NCBI GenBank assembly: GCA_947464955.1
Contig: CANHZI010000026.1
Span: 1 to 36,317 of the forward strand
Length of the DNA stretch: 36,317 bases
From: Oxalobacteraceae bacterium
GTDB lineage: Bacteria; Pseudomonadota; Gammaproteobacteria; Burkholderiales; Burkholderiaceae_D
Reading direction: 5' to 3'
Every line of letters begins with the position of its first letter. The stretch's first letter is position 1. Positions 17,386 to 26,808 of the stretch are shown piece after piece. A model generated the notes under the pieces. That model did not search any database and had not been told where the DNA came from. It saw nothing but the letters and a program-made list of their open reading frames with translations. The position numbers were made by a program, and so were the translations under genes.

Positions 17386-19494
17386 ATGAATTCGAAAAAA
17401 CAATGGCGCCGGATTGTCGCAGCTAGTGCAATTGCTGGAACTTTGAGCATAGGCGCAATCGCATTCCATGGTGCTGCCAGCGCCCAAGATGCGAGCCAAA
17501 ACGCAGCGACACTCAACTTTGTCAATGCTGATATTGAATCTGTCGTTAAAGCAATTGGACATTACACAGGTACTACTTTCGTCATTGATCCTCGGGTCAA
17601 AGGCCAACTTACTTTGGTTTCTGAAAAACCCTTGAATAAAGAGCAGGCTTTCAAATTGCTGACCTCGAATCTGCGTATGCAAGGGTTTGCCGTTGTCACT
17701 TCAGATGGTTTCTCTAAAGTTGTACCGGAAGCGGATGCGAAATTGCAAGGCGGACCAACACAAGCGAAAAGCGTCAAGGGCGATCAAATCGTTACGCAAG
17801 TATTTCGCATTAATTACGAAGCTGCAAATAACATCGTAACGGCTTTGCGTCCCTTGATTTCACCGAATAATGTTATCAATGTCACGCCAGGCAATAATTC
17901 TATTGTCATTACAGACTATGCCGATAATATGCGACGTATGGCCGAAGTCATCGCACTGCTAGATGTCCCGGCTAATCCCGAACTAGAAGTTATTCCAATT
18001 AAGCATACAGTCGCCAGCGATATTGCTGCGATAGTGACACGTCTGAATGAAGGTGGCCAAGCCGCAGGCGATTCCGGTCGAACCGTAATCTTGGCTGATC
18101 CTCGTACCAATTCTGTACTGGTAAAGGCGCCGTCTCAAGCCCGCAGCAATTTGGTGAAGTCATTGGTTGCAAAACTGGATCAACCAACCGAATTGCCGGG
18201 AAATGTGCATGTGGTGTATTTGAAAAATGCTGAAGCAGTTAAATTGGCTGCAACGCTACGTTCGATCATTACCGGTGAGAGTAATTCGTTAGGGAACTCA
18301 GGACAATCAAGTTCTAGTTTATCGTCTCAGGGTATTGGTAACGGCAATGTTAATCAGCCACAGGTAGGAAATAATTCCGCCTTAAATAGTACGGGTTCGA
18401 GCTTGAGTTTGCCGATCAGCACTACTGGCAACAGTTCCGGTCAAAGCGGTGGTTCTGGATTTATTCAAGCAGATCCCGCGACCAATACTTTGATCATTAC
18501 AGCCAGTGATGCCGTGTACAGGAATTTGCGCAGCGTTATCGATCAGCTCGATGCACGTCGTGCGCAAGTCTATATCGAGTCTCTGATCGTTGAGGTTGCT
18601 GCGAATAAAGCCAGTGATCTCGGTGTTCAATGGATGGCAGCGACCGGCGATAAAAATAGTGATTATCGCGTTGGCGCAGCGACTTCATTTGGCGATAAGT
18701 CAAATAATATACTGAATTTGGCCGCAGCGAATGCGACCAAGGTTGGCTCTGCTTTACCTGGACCGGGTCTGACCGTAGGGGTATTCCGACAAATAAACGG
18801 ACAGCTAGGTTTGGGTGCGTTAGCGCATGCATTGTCGACTGATGGCAGCTCAAATATCTTGTCGATTCCAAATCTCGTGACTTTAGATAATGAAGAAGCC
18901 AGTATTGTCGTAGGTCAAAATGTCCCATTCATCTCGGGGCAGTTCACGACCTCGGGGACAGCGGGTGCCAATCCATTCCAAACTATCGAGCGTAAAGAAG
19001 TTGGTATTAAGTTGAAGGTGAAACCACAAATCTCCGAAGGTGGTACGGTAAAACTCGCGATCGCACAGGAAGTATCGAATGTTGATAGCACATCGAATCC
19101 GGCCGGCATCATTACTAATGTGCGTTCGTTAGCAACGAATATTCTGGCCGAGGATGGGCAAATTATCGCATTGGGTGGCTTGATCGGTGATGACTCGACC
19201 GAAGGTACAGAAAAAGTGACATTCCTAGGTGACTTGCCGATCATAGGAAATTTGTTCAAATATCGCAGCAAAACACGTAAGAAAACTAACTTGCTGATTT
19301 TCTTGCGCCCAACCGTAATTCGGAGTGCAGAACAAAGCAATAGCATTTCACTGGATCGTTATGACTACTTACGTACGCAGTATTTGAAAGATCTCGATAC
19401 AGATCTCGGGAACTCTATGCTTAAGCTAGATAAGAATAAGCTTTCGCCCGCGAATGTCGAAAAAAATAACGATGCCAATAAAAAAGGTAATTAA
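17386..19494 (+). CDS. gspD: T2SS outer-membrane secretin GspD
   Basis: Forms the outer-membrane channel. I prefer the ATG at 17386 because GAGGG (17371-17375) precedes it and it gives a clean signal peptide, KKQWRRIVAASAIAGTLSIG with cleavage near ASAQD; the ATG at 17347 adds 13 residues. N0-N3 domains follow (TLNFVNADIESVVKAIG; IVTALRPLISPNNVINV; VHVVYLKNAEAVKLAATLR). Between the two halves of N3 there is a long Ser/Gly/Asn-rich linker. The secretin core ends with ILAEDGQIIALGGLIGDD and FLGDLPIIGNLFKYRSKTRK. About 702 residues. gspE follows after five bases. Confidence 0.96.
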   Translation: MNSKKQWRRIVAASAIAGTLSIGAIAFHGAASAQDASQNAATLNFVNADIESVVKAIGHYTGTTFVIDPRVKGQLTLVSEKPLNKEQAFKLLTSNLRMQGFAVVTSDGFSKVVPEADAKLQGGPTQAKSVKGDQIVTQVFRINYEAANNIVTALRPLISPNNVINVTPGNNSIVITDYADNMRRMAEVIALLDVPANPELEVIPIKHTVASDIAAIVTRLNEGGQAAGDSGRTVILADPRTNSVLVKAPSQARSNLVKSLVAKLDQPTELPGNVHVVYLKNAEAVKLAATLRSIITGESNSLGNSGQSSSSLSSQGIGNGNVNQPQVGNNSALNSTGSSLSLPISTTGNSSGQSGGSGFIQADPATNTLIITASDAVYRNLRSVIDQLDARRAQVYIESLIVEVAANKASDLGVQWMAATGDKNSDYRVGAATSFGDKSNNILNLAAANATKVGSALPGPGLTVGVFRQINGQLGLGALAHALSTDGSSNILSIPNLVTLDNEEASIVVGQNVPFISGQFTTSGTAGANPFQTIERKEVGIKLKVKPQISEGGTVKLAIAQEVSNVDSTSNPAGIITNVRSLATNILAEDGQIIALGGLIGDDSTEGTEKVTFLGDLPIIGNLFKYRSKTRKKTNLLIFLRPTVIRSAEQSNSISLDRYDYLRTQYLKDLDTDLGNSMLKLDKNKLSPANVEKNNDANKKGN

Positions 19495-19499
19495 TTCGT

Positions 19500-20930
19500 A
19501 TGTCTGAAAATCGATTATTACCCTTTGCATTTGCACGCGATTTTTCTATTCTTGCGCACCGTCGAGATGATCTGGAAGGTGCGCCTGTTGAGTTGAAAGT
19601 GTCGAATCAAACTCGGCAAAATGCCATCGTTGAGGCCGGACGTCGGTTTGGAAAAGTTCAACTGGATGTCTTGCCTCATGAGTTGCTCTTGCAAGAAATC
19701 GCCCGAGCCTATGCTGGTTCTGGTGGCGATGCTGCTGATGTTGTTGGTGAGGTCGAGTCTGATATGGATCTGGCCAAGCTCATGCAAGATATGCCAGCGA
19801 TTGAGGATTTGTTGGAGTCCGCAGATGATGCTCCTGTGATTCGCATGATTAATGCGTTGCTGACTCAGGCATTGCGTGAGGGCGCATCTGACATTCATAT
19901 AGAACCTTTTGAGCAAATCTCAGTTGTCCGCTTTCGTGTTGACGGAGCCTTGCGTGATGTGATTCGCCCGAAGAAGGCGATTCATGCTTCCTTAGTGTCT
20001 CGCATTAAGATTATGGCGCAGCTTGATATTGCTGAAAAACGCTTACCGCAAGATGGACGTATCACATTGCGGATTGGTGGTAAACCGGTCGATGTCCGCG
20101 TCTCGACTTTGCCAACCGGGCATGGTGAGCGAGCGGTTTTGCGTTTGCTTGATAAAGAAGCTGGCAAGTTAGATTTGACGCATCTCGGTATGAGTCAGGA
20201 CGTGTTAACGCAATTCGATCAGTTGATTGCGCAGCCTCACGGAATCGTTTTGGTCACAGGGCCAACAGGATCTGGTAAGACAACGACTCTTTACGCTGCT
20301 TTGTCGCGCGTTAACGCGGGTACCACCAATATTTTGACGGTCGAAGACCCGATTGAATATGAGCTCGCGGGCATAGGTCAAACGCAAGTGAATGCAAAAA
20401 TCGATATGAGCTTTGCAAAAGCGCTACGAGCTATTTTGCGCCAAGATCCTGATGTCATTATGATCGGTGAAATTCGTGATTTGGAAACAGCACAGATCGC
20501 GGTGCAGGCATCATTGACCGGCCACTTGGTGTTGGCAACTTTGCATACCAACGATGCCGCGGCTGCGGTCACGCGTTTGCTTGATATGGGCATCGAGCCA
20601 TTTTTACTATCATCTTCCTTGCTAGGGGTCGTGGCTCAGCGTCTGGTGCGTAAGCTGTGTGTGCATTGCAAGCAAAATGAAAATGGCGTTTGGAAGGCAG
20701 TTGGTTGTGAGCATTGTGGGCATACCGGTTATCAAGGGCGCGTTGGCGTCTATGAATTGTTACTGACGACCGAAGCGATTTCGGCGCAAATTCACCATCA
20801 AGCATCAGAAGCCGAAATTCGTCTCGCGGCCCAGGGAGATGGAATGAAAACGATGCGTGAAGATGGCCAACGATGGCTTGATGCTGGTGTGACGACCAGA
20901 GAAGAATTACTGCGGGTTACTAAAGAATAG
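19500..20930 (+). CDS. gspE: T2SS ATPase GspE
   Basis: The cytoplasmic hexameric ATPase that drives pseudopilus assembly. 476 residues: an N1E-type domain, Walker A GPTGSGKT (254-261), an Asp box around DIHIEPF (131-137), Walker B DPDVIMIGEIRD (316-327), a His box LATLHTNDA (345-353), and the tetracysteine zinc element C387, C390, C403 and C406. The gap between the two CxxC pairs is only twelve residues, shorter than in many GspE proteins. It is flanked by gspD and gspF in the same direction. Confidence 0.95.
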   Translation: MSENRLLPFAFARDFSILAHRRDDLEGAPVELKVSNQTRQNAIVEAGRRFGKVQLDVLPHELLLQEIARAYAGSGGDAADVVGEVESDMDLAKLMQDMPAIEDLLESADDAPVIRMINALLTQALREGASDIHIEPFEQISVVRFRVDGALRDVIRPKKAIHASLVSRIKIMAQLDIAEKRLPQDGRITLRIGGKPVDVRVSTLPTGHGERAVLRLLDKEAGKLDLTHLGMSQDVLTQFDQLIAQPHGIVLVTGPTGSGKTTTLYAALSRVNAGTTNILTVEDPIEYELAGIGQTQVNAKIDMSFAKALRAILRQDPDVIMIGEIRDLETAQIAVQASLTGHLVLATLHTNDAAAAVTRLLDMGIEPFLLSSSLLGVVAQRLVRKLCVHCKQNENGVWKAVGCEHCGHTGYQGRVGVYELLLTTEAISAQIHHQASEAEIRLAAQGDGMKTMREDGQRWLDAGVTTREELLRVTKE

Positions 20931-20948
20931 ATCAAAGAGAAAATTACT

Positions 20949-22169
20949 GTGCCAGCATTTCGATATGAAGCCGTCGATCCGCAAGGGTCAACCAAGAAAG
21001 GTGTAATTACCGCCGACAGCGCGCGTGCGGCGCGCTCGGACTTGCGCGACCAGAAACTTGTGCCCGTTTTAGTGGAACAAATTGCTACGCAAAATAGCGA
21101 TGGTAGTGGCCGTGGACGGGGTTTCTTTTCTGAGAAATTGTCGAACACAGAATTGGCTCTTTTTACTCGTCAATTGGCGAGTCTGTTAGAGGCGGGTTTA
21201 CCCTTAGAGCAAGCGTTTTCCGCTCTGCTTGATCAGGCTGAACGCGTTTATATTCGCGATCTAGTCGCCTCAATTCGCTCTGAAATTTTGGCAGGGTCGG
21301 CATTGTCCGACGCCTTAAAGCAGCACCAAAATGATTTTGCTGATATTTATATCGCCTTGGTCGCCTCTGGGGAGCAAATTGGTCAATTATCACGCGTATT
21401 GTCACGCCTTGCTGATTACATCGAGCGTCGCAATGCGTTGGTGCAAAAAGTAAAATTGGCATTCACGTATCCAGCTATCGTTACCGTTGTGGCGTTTGCG
21501 ATCGTGATTTTCTTGCTTACTTATGTGGTGCCTCAGATTGTTTCTGTTTTTGCGAATACAAAACAAAAGCTGCCCATGCTGACTGTAATTATGTTGGCGA
21601 TTTCCGATTTTGTAAGAAATTATGGATGGATAGTGGCATTGCTGGTCGCAGCAATTGTTTTCGCTTGTCGAAGAGCACTACAGAATCCTCAAATTAAGCT
21701 CCGTTGGCATACCTGGCTCTTGGATGCGCCTATGTACGGGAAGTTTGAACGAAGCTTAAACACGGCTCGTTTCTCCAGCACGCTTTCGATTACCACTGGG
21801 TCAGGGGTTCCTATTTTGAAAGCTTTACAGACCAGCAAGGAAACCTTATCGAATGTGGCGATGCGAGAGCAGGTTGAAGATGCAACCAATAGCGTTCGAG
21901 AAGGGGTCAGTCTCGCTCGGTCGCTATCCGCACATAAGCATTTTCCGCCGATGTTAATTCACATGATTCGTGCGGGTGAGGTCACAGGTGAGTTGCCAGC
22001 TATGTTGGAGCGCGCGGCTTCTGCGCAAGAGCAAGATCTCGAGCGACGTGCACTTACCATGGCCGGATTGTTAGAGCCACTGCTTATTCTGGCGATGGGT
22101 GTTGTAGTGTTACTGATTGTGTTGGCAGTATTGATGCCAATTATTGAAATTAACCAATTGGTTCGTTAG
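20949..22169 (+). CDS. gspF: T2SS inner-membrane platform protein GspF
   Basis: The polytopic platform core. 406 residues with the two T2SSF repeats. The N-terminal MPAFRYEAVDPQGSTKKGVITADSARAAR and FTRQLASLLEAGLPLEQAF are diagnostic. The transmembrane helices are near AIVTVVAFAIVIFLLTYVVP, IVALLVAAIVFACRRAL and the C-terminal LEPLLILAMGVVVLLIVLAVLMPI. The start codon is GTG at 20949. It is followed by gspC after 28 bases. Confidence 0.95.
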   Translation: MPAFRYEAVDPQGSTKKGVITADSARAARSDLRDQKLVPVLVEQIATQNSDGSGRGRGFFSEKLSNTELALFTRQLASLLEAGLPLEQAFSALLDQAERVYIRDLVASIRSEILAGSALSDALKQHQNDFADIYIALVASGEQIGQLSRVLSRLADYIERRNALVQKVKLAFTYPAIVTVVAFAIVIFLLTYVVPQIVSVFANTKQKLPMLTVIMLAISDFVRNYGWIVALLVAAIVFACRRALQNPQIKLRWHTWLLDAPMYGKFERSLNTARFSSTLSITTGSGVPILKALQTSKETLSNVAMREQVEDATNSVREGVSLARSLSAHKHFPPMLIHMIRAGEVTGELPAMLERAASAQEQDLERRALTMAGLLEPLLILAMGVVVLLIVLAVLMPIIEINQLVR

Positions 22170-22197
22170 TTAACCGATAGGATTTGAAGAGTAAACG

Positions 22198-22653
22198 ATG
22201 AAGCGTCTCCCTTTATTTGTAAGTTTGATTCTACTGTTAGCGCTGTGTTCGGTCATCGCTTTTTGGGGGCTGCGTATTTTTACGCCTAAGCTGCGTCCAA
22301 TAGCGGCTCCAGTTACGGTTGCTAGCTATGAGCCTGGTGTCGGGCAGTGGGGTAATTTATTCGGGCAGTCTGCAGTTGCGGAAGCTGCTCCTAGCAATTA
22401 TCAAGTCAAGGGAGTAATTGTGGCTCCGCGTGCGATCGATAGTGCTGCAATTATCGCTGTCGACGGTAAACCTACATTTACTCTGGGCGTCGGGAAAGAG
22501 CTTACGCCAGGCGTAAAGTTGACGGAAGTTCACGCCGATCATGTTGTGGTCACAGAGTCCGGCTTGCCACGACGTATTGATTTACCTGCAGCTCCTCCCC
22601 TCGTTTCTGGAGTGAATCCAACAGCATCTCCAGCTACACCAGTACAACCTTGA
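22198..22653 (+). CDS. gspC: T2SS protein GspC, short form without PDZ domain
   Basis: Connects the inner-membrane platform to the secretin. 151 residues: an N-terminal transmembrane helix (LFVSLILLLALCSVIAFWGLRIF), a linker, and the homology-region (HR) domain with NYQVKGVIVAPRAIDSAAIIAVDGKPTFTLGVGKELTPGVKLTEVHADHVVV, split here across residues ~67-118. It ends in a Pro/Ala-rich tail with no PDZ or coiled-coil domain; classical GspC is ~270 residues. It is the last gene of the operon, whereas gspC is often first. Confidence 0.88.
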   Translation: MKRLPLFVSLILLLALCSVIAFWGLRIFTPKLRPIAAPVTVASYEPGVGQWGNLFGQSAVAEAAPSNYQVKGVIVAPRAIDSAAIIAVDGKPTFTLGVGKELTPGVKLTEVHADHVVVTESGLPRRIDLPAAPPLVSGVNPTASPATPVQP

Positions 22654-22698
22654 TGCAGTGTTTGATCGAAGCGCTCTGGTCATTAATTCGTTCCCTTC

Positions 22699-23493
22699 AT
22701 GAACGCATCTGATTTTCTTTCCAAATTCATCAATCGCGCGCACTCCAGTTGGCATCAGATTCTGTTGGATGGTTTAAGCGCAATTGAAGTTGAATCGCCC
22801 GGATATTTGCAAGTACTGTCAAGCGCTACATTCTTGCCGCAAGGTGATCATTTATTTGCTGCATTTTCACAGCCGATGTCACAGGTGACGCATGTTTTGA
22901 TAGGAGAGGGCCCCTATCCCCGCACGGAAAGCGCTAATGGCTATTGTTTCATGGATGGTGCGGTTGGTTCGTTGTGGTCTGATGACGCCAACGGAGGCCT
23001 GAGTAAGCAAGTAAATCGAGCGACATCGCTGAGAAACTTCGTCAAGATGCTGTTGGTAGCAGAAAAGCATATCGGTCTATCGGAATTGAATTCTGCATCG
23101 ATCGCCGATTTCGTTGCCCAAGCCCGATTAGCGCCCGCAAATTACATCCAATCAATGGCGCAATTGCAGGGGAATTTTTTGAGGCAGGGTTTCCTTCTGC
23201 TCAATGCGACCTTGGTTTTTCGGGAAGATACGCCTCCACTCAAAGATGCGAAAGCATGGTTGCCATTTTTGGAGGTTGTACTTCGCGCGCTAAGTCTACG
23301 AAGCGCAAATGAAGCGCGAGTAAAGGTGATTTTATGGGGCAAAATTGCAGAACGCCTAAAGTCAATTGGGGCGCTGAATGATTCGAACCTGCTGACAACG
23401 ATTCGCGCGGAGCATCCTTACAACTTGAGCTTTATTGCTAATCCAGACATGCATCGCCTATTCGGGCCTCTCCAGCTATTGAAACCATGTTAG
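22699..23493 (+). CDS. Uracil-DNA glycosylase-like protein with altered active site
   Basis: 264 residues resembling family 1 uracil-DNA glycosylases. VLIGEGPYPR (67-75) stands where UNG has the water-activating GQDPYH, and NGYCF (80-84) corresponds to the stretch ending in the uracil-stacking Phe. The Phe84 spacing of 13 residues equals UNG Asp64 to Phe77. LLLNATLVFRE (167-176) supplies the uracil-reading Asn169, FLEVVLRAL and VKVILWGKIAE match the following core strands, and HPYNLS (239-244) replaces HPSPLS with the catalytic His239 kept. The catalytic Asp is Gly71. So the fold and base pocket seem conserved while the key acid is missing. It lies 45 bases after gspC with no terminator between. 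The activity is uncertain. Confidence 0.72.
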   Translation: MNASDFLSKFINRAHSSWHQILLDGLSAIEVESPGYLQVLSSATFLPQGDHLFAAFSQPMSQVTHVLIGEGPYPRTESANGYCFMDGAVGSLWSDDANGGLSKQVNRATSLRNFVKMLLVAEKHIGLSELNSASIADFVAQARLAPANYIQSMAQLQGNFLRQGFLLLNATLVFREDTPPLKDAKAWLPFLEVVLRALSLRSANEARVKVILWGKIAERLKSIGALNDSNLLTTIRAEHPYNLSFIANPDMHRLFGPLQLLKPC

Positions 23494-23776
23494 TTGATTA
23501 AAAAAAAGATTGAACTTTAGGCTTTTCATTTCACTTTGCTTAAACGTTTGCGCACAAGAATCAATCACTGCTGTTGTTTTTGTGCGATCCTTAGAAATGG
23601 TTCTTCACCATATGTTTCAAAAATTTTCCTAGAATCAACAAAAAAAATCTCCGATCACATTCCTGAACGCCAACTCTCCTGTAGAATATTTTCCGATGAA
23701 GCTTAATTCCCAGGTAGAGCCAAGACCGTTTCCATCAAAGGCTTGAATAATGATGAGTGTAGTTTGATTACGGTTT

Positions 23777-25033
23777 ATGATTAAAAAAATCAAATTCGAA
23801 CAAATGCGAAAAGGCATGTATATCCATGAGCTATGTGCATCTTGGATGAGTTCTCCTTTCTGGCAAAAATCGTTTTTGATTGAGAATCAAGCCACGATCG
23901 ACAAAATCTATAAAGCAGGAATTCAGGAAGCTTGGATTGATACCGCTAAGGGTTGTGATGTACTCGAAAAGGTCGAGAGCGGCGTTGTGCTTGAGGTCGT
24001 CGAGGAGCTAGCACCAGAACCTGAAATTGCAACGGAACCAGAGCCTAGGGTGCCTTACGACACCATCGCCCCAATTTCGATGGACGCCGAGATGGGTAGA
24101 GCAGCACAAATCGTAGGCAAATCAAAAACAGCGGTTTTTTCTATGTTCAGCGAAGCTCGCATGGGAAAAGCAATTGAAGCCGAACAGGCAATGCCTCTGG
24201 TGGAAGAGATTGCCAATTCTGTAATGCGAAACCCAGGTGCGTTGATCGGGCTTGCGCGTTTGAAAACTGCGGATGACTACACTTACATGCATTCGGTTGC
24301 AGTGTGCGCACTGATGATCGCGCTTGCTCGTCAACTAAAATTAAATGATGACGAAACCCGTGAAGCCGGACTGGCAGGACTATTGCACGATATTGGTAAG
24401 ATGGCGGTGCCATCTGAAATTTTGAATAAGCCAGGAAAACTCACGGACGAAGAATTCGTCTCGATTAAAGAACACCCTGGGGCAGGCTATGAAATGTTGT
24501 TGGAAGCTAAGGGTGTCGGGCAAATTGCCCTAGACGTTTGTCTGCACCATCATGAGAAGATGGATGGGACAGGTTACCCGAAAGGCCTTAAAGGCGATCA
24601 AATTAGTTTGTATGCAAAGATGGGTGCCGTTTGCGATGTCTATGATGCAATCACGTCAAATCGTCCGTACAAAGCAGGGTGGTGTCCAGCAGAGTCTTTG
24701 AAAAAAATGTCAGAATGGGCGCGAGGCCATTTCGATGAAACAGTGTTTCAGGCATTTGTTCGCAGTATTGGTATTTATCCTGTTGGTACCCTAGTTAAGT
24801 TACAGTCCGGACGGCTTGGGGTTGTCGTTGAGCAGCAGATCGGGAAATCACTTTTGTTGCCCAAGGTCAGGGCGTTTTTCTCCACGCAATCGATGGCTTA
24901 CATTTCTCCAGTGCTGATTGACTTAGGTGCGCCAGGTAATCGTGAGAAGATTGTGTCGCGTGAGGATGCAAGCACCTGGGGACTAAAAGAGATAGATCGC
25001 TTCTGGCTAGGAGACGCTGCTGGCCCGCAGTAG
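23777..25033 (+). CDS. HD-GYP domain cyclic-di-GMP phosphodiesterase with DUF3391
   Basis: Hydrolyses c-di-GMP and so favours motility over biofilm. 418 residues: an N-terminal DUF3391 domain (MIKKIKFEQMRKGMYIHEL; FLIENQATIDKIYKAGI), a Glu/Pro-rich linker at ~75-97, then a complete HD-GYP domain: MHSVAV with His172, HDIGK (204-208), KEHP with His233, HHHE (257-260), DGTGYP (263-268) and DVYDAITSNRPYK (287-299). All metal-site motifs are present, so it should be active. A 283-base gap separates it from the UDG-like gene, so it probably has its own promoter. Confidence 0.93.
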   Translation: MIKKIKFEQMRKGMYIHELCASWMSSPFWQKSFLIENQATIDKIYKAGIQEAWIDTAKGCDVLEKVESGVVLEVVEELAPEPEIATEPEPRVPYDTIAPISMDAEMGRAAQIVGKSKTAVFSMFSEARMGKAIEAEQAMPLVEEIANSVMRNPGALIGLARLKTADDYTYMHSVAVCALMIALARQLKLNDDETREAGLAGLLHDIGKMAVPSEILNKPGKLTDEEFVSIKEHPGAGYEMLLEAKGVGQIALDVCLHHHEKMDGTGYPKGLKGDQISLYAKMGAVCDVYDAITSNRPYKAGWCPAESLKKMSEWARGHFDETVFQAFVRSIGIYPVGTLVKLQSGRLGVVVEQQIGKSLLLPKVRAFFSTQSMAYISPVLIDLGAPGNREKIVSREDASTWGLKEIDRFWLGDAAGPQ

Positions 25034-25140
25034 TGCTAGTTTTTCTAGACTGGATCTGAAATTTTCAGTGTTGTTTCTTGTCCTTCAAATAAATTCTTCC
25101 TTGCATGAAAATCAGCGAGTGCATCAGGTAAAATGCATTC

Positions 25141-25887
25141 ATGAAAATTCTGATCAGTAATGACGACGGTTACCAAGCTCCAGGGATCCAAGCCCTCGCG
25201 GATGCACTACGTGCTATAGCGGATATCGTGGTGGTCGCACCAGAGAGCAATCGCTCTGGAACCTCAAATGCCTTAACTCTTGATCGTGCTCTGCGCCTGC
25301 AACGAGCGGAAAACGGTTTTTATTTTGTCGATGGCACGCCAACAGACTGTGTTCACATCGCACTCACCGCGCTGATGTCTTCCCCGCCAGATTTGATCGT
25401 CTCTGGTATCAATCAAGGGCAAAATATGGGGGATGACACTTTGTATTCAGGCACGGTGGCGGCGGCGACTGAGGGCTATCTCTTTGGAATTCCAGCGATT
25501 GCATTTTCGCAGGTTGATAAAGCATGGCAGCATCTCGATAGTGCGGCCCAATTTGCGAAAGATTTGATTGTTCGTGGTTTTCCTAATTTGCCCAGCCCGT
25601 TCTTACTTAATGTGAACATACCGAATCTACCTTTGGCTGAAATTAAAGGTCTACGCCTAGCCCGACTTGGAAAGCGTCATATGTCAGAGCCCGTTATTCG
25701 TGATTTCGACGAAGCGGGGAAACAGATTTACTGGATTGGACCGCCGGGTGCTGCAAAAGATGCTGGCGAAGGAACAGACTTCCACACTACGGCACAAGGC
25801 TATGCTTCGATTACCCCTTTGCAAATTGATTTGACGAATTTCGATCAGCTAGAGCTACTCCGGGGTTTGGAGGGGGCTGTGAAATGA
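25141..25887 (+). CDS. surE: 5'/3'-nucleotidase SurE
   Basis: A stationary-phase survival phosphatase acting on nucleoside monophosphates. 248 residues. The metal site is intact: [12 protein letters not shown] with Asp8 and Asp9, Ser39 in RSGTSNALT, and Asn91 in [18 protein letters not shown] (88-105). It is the first gene of surE-pcm-nlpD-rpoS. The stop overlaps the pcm start (ATGA). The start ATG is preceded by AGGTAAAAT; the -10-like TAAAAT (25129-25134) is only six bases before the ATG, so a very short or absent leader is possible. Confidence 0.97.
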   Translation: MKILISNDDGYQAPGIQALADALRAIADIVVVAPESNRSGTSNALTLDRALRLQRAENGFYFVDGTPTDCVHIALTALMSSPPDLIVSGINQGQNMGDDTLYSGTVAAATEGYLFGIPAIAFSQVDKAWQHLDSAAQFAKDLIVRGFPNLPSPFLLNVNIPNLPLAEIKGLRLARLGKRHMSEPVIRDFDEAGKQIYWIGPPGAAKDAGEGTDFHTTAQGYASITPLQIDLTNFDQLELLRGLEGAVK

Positions 25888-26774
25888 GTAACAAAGAGCG
25901 TCGGTTCCCTTTAAGTTTGTCGTCGGTTGTTGATCATGGTAAGTCGGCACGAAGCACCAAAGTAGCAATGCCGCAAACTGCGGTTCAAAATGCGGCCAAT
26001 CATCAGAAAAATCAGGTCGGGAAAAGCTCCCATAGTAGTAAGTTTTTTGGTGTTGCGACGTCGGCGGCAGGTGCCAATGGCGCGCACCTCCCTGTAACTG
26101 ATGGTTCAAAAAAATCGAATCCGAGTATCAGCGCTGATGTGATGGTGTCAGACAAAATACGTAAGGCCATGGTCGATCGCGTAGCTCAGCAAGGAGTCCA
26201 AGATTCCGTGGTTCTGGCGGCGATGGAAGCAATACCTAGGCATTTGTTTATTGAATCTGGGTTGTCGAGTCAGGCTTACATCGATGCCTCTCTTCCTATT
26301 GGTCATCATCAAACGATTTCTCAGCCCTATATTGTGGCGAGAATGATTGAAATCATGCGAAATGGGAAGAAGCTTAATCGTGTCCTAGAAATTGGTACGG
26401 GATGCGGATATCAAGCAGCGGTGCTGTCACTGGTTGCCAAAGATGTCTATTCAATTGAGCGTATCAAGGCTTTACATGAGCTCGCCAAAGAAAATTTGCG
26501 CCCAATGCGAATCCCAAACATCCGTTTACATTACGGCGACGGTATGTTGGGGATGCCACAGATTGCACCATTTGACGGTATCATATTGGCTGCTGCCGGT
26601 ATGGAGGTTCCTAATGCTTTGCTTGAGCAATTGGAAATTGGCGGGAGATTGATCGCCCCCGTTGGAGGACGAAATCAAGTGTTGCAATTGATCGAGCGAG
26701 TGGGGCAAAAAGAGTGGAAGAGCGCGGTGCTCGAGCAATGTCATTTCGTGCCACTACACCAAGGTGTGATTTGA
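25884..26774 (+). CDS. pcm: Protein-L-isoaspartate O-methyltransferase with N-terminal extension
   Basis: Repairs isoaspartyl residues in aged proteins using S-adenosylmethionine. The catalytic core runs from ~88 to 296, equal to the usual ~208 residues. [17 protein letters not shown] (138-154) has the substrate-site Ser/Gln and [15 protein letters not shown] (168-182) is the SAM motif I. Residues 1-87 are polar, basic and low in complexity, probably disordered; extensions of this kind occur in Burkholderiales. Translation is coupled to surE by ATGA. Confidence 0.95.
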   Translation: MSNKERRFPLSLSSVVDHGKSARSTKVAMPQTAVQNAANHQKNQVGKSSHSSKFFGVATSAAGANGAHLPVTDGSKKSNPSISADVMVSDKIRKAMVDRVAQQGVQDSVVLAAMEAIPRHLFIESGLSSQAYIDASLPIGHHQTISQPYIVARMIEIMRNGKKLNRVLEIGTGCGYQAAVLSLVAKDVYSIERIKALHELAKENLRPMRIPNIRLHYGDGMLGMPQIAPFDGIILAAAGMEVPNALLEQLEIGGRLIAPVGGRNQVLQLIERVGQKEWKSAVLEQCHFVPLHQGVI

Positions 26775-26808
26775 TCACTGTAACGTACATGGTCTTTCTA
26801 AATTAACT

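Noticed and set aside
23551-23586. CGCACAA/TTGTGCG inverted repeat after the UDG-like gene
   Set aside because: Seven-base arms with a 22-base spacer and no T-run; not convincing as a terminator or operator.
25101-25134. TTGCAT...TAAAAT as a standard promoter for surE
   Set aside because: The spacer is 22 bases, too long for a normal sigma70 promoter.
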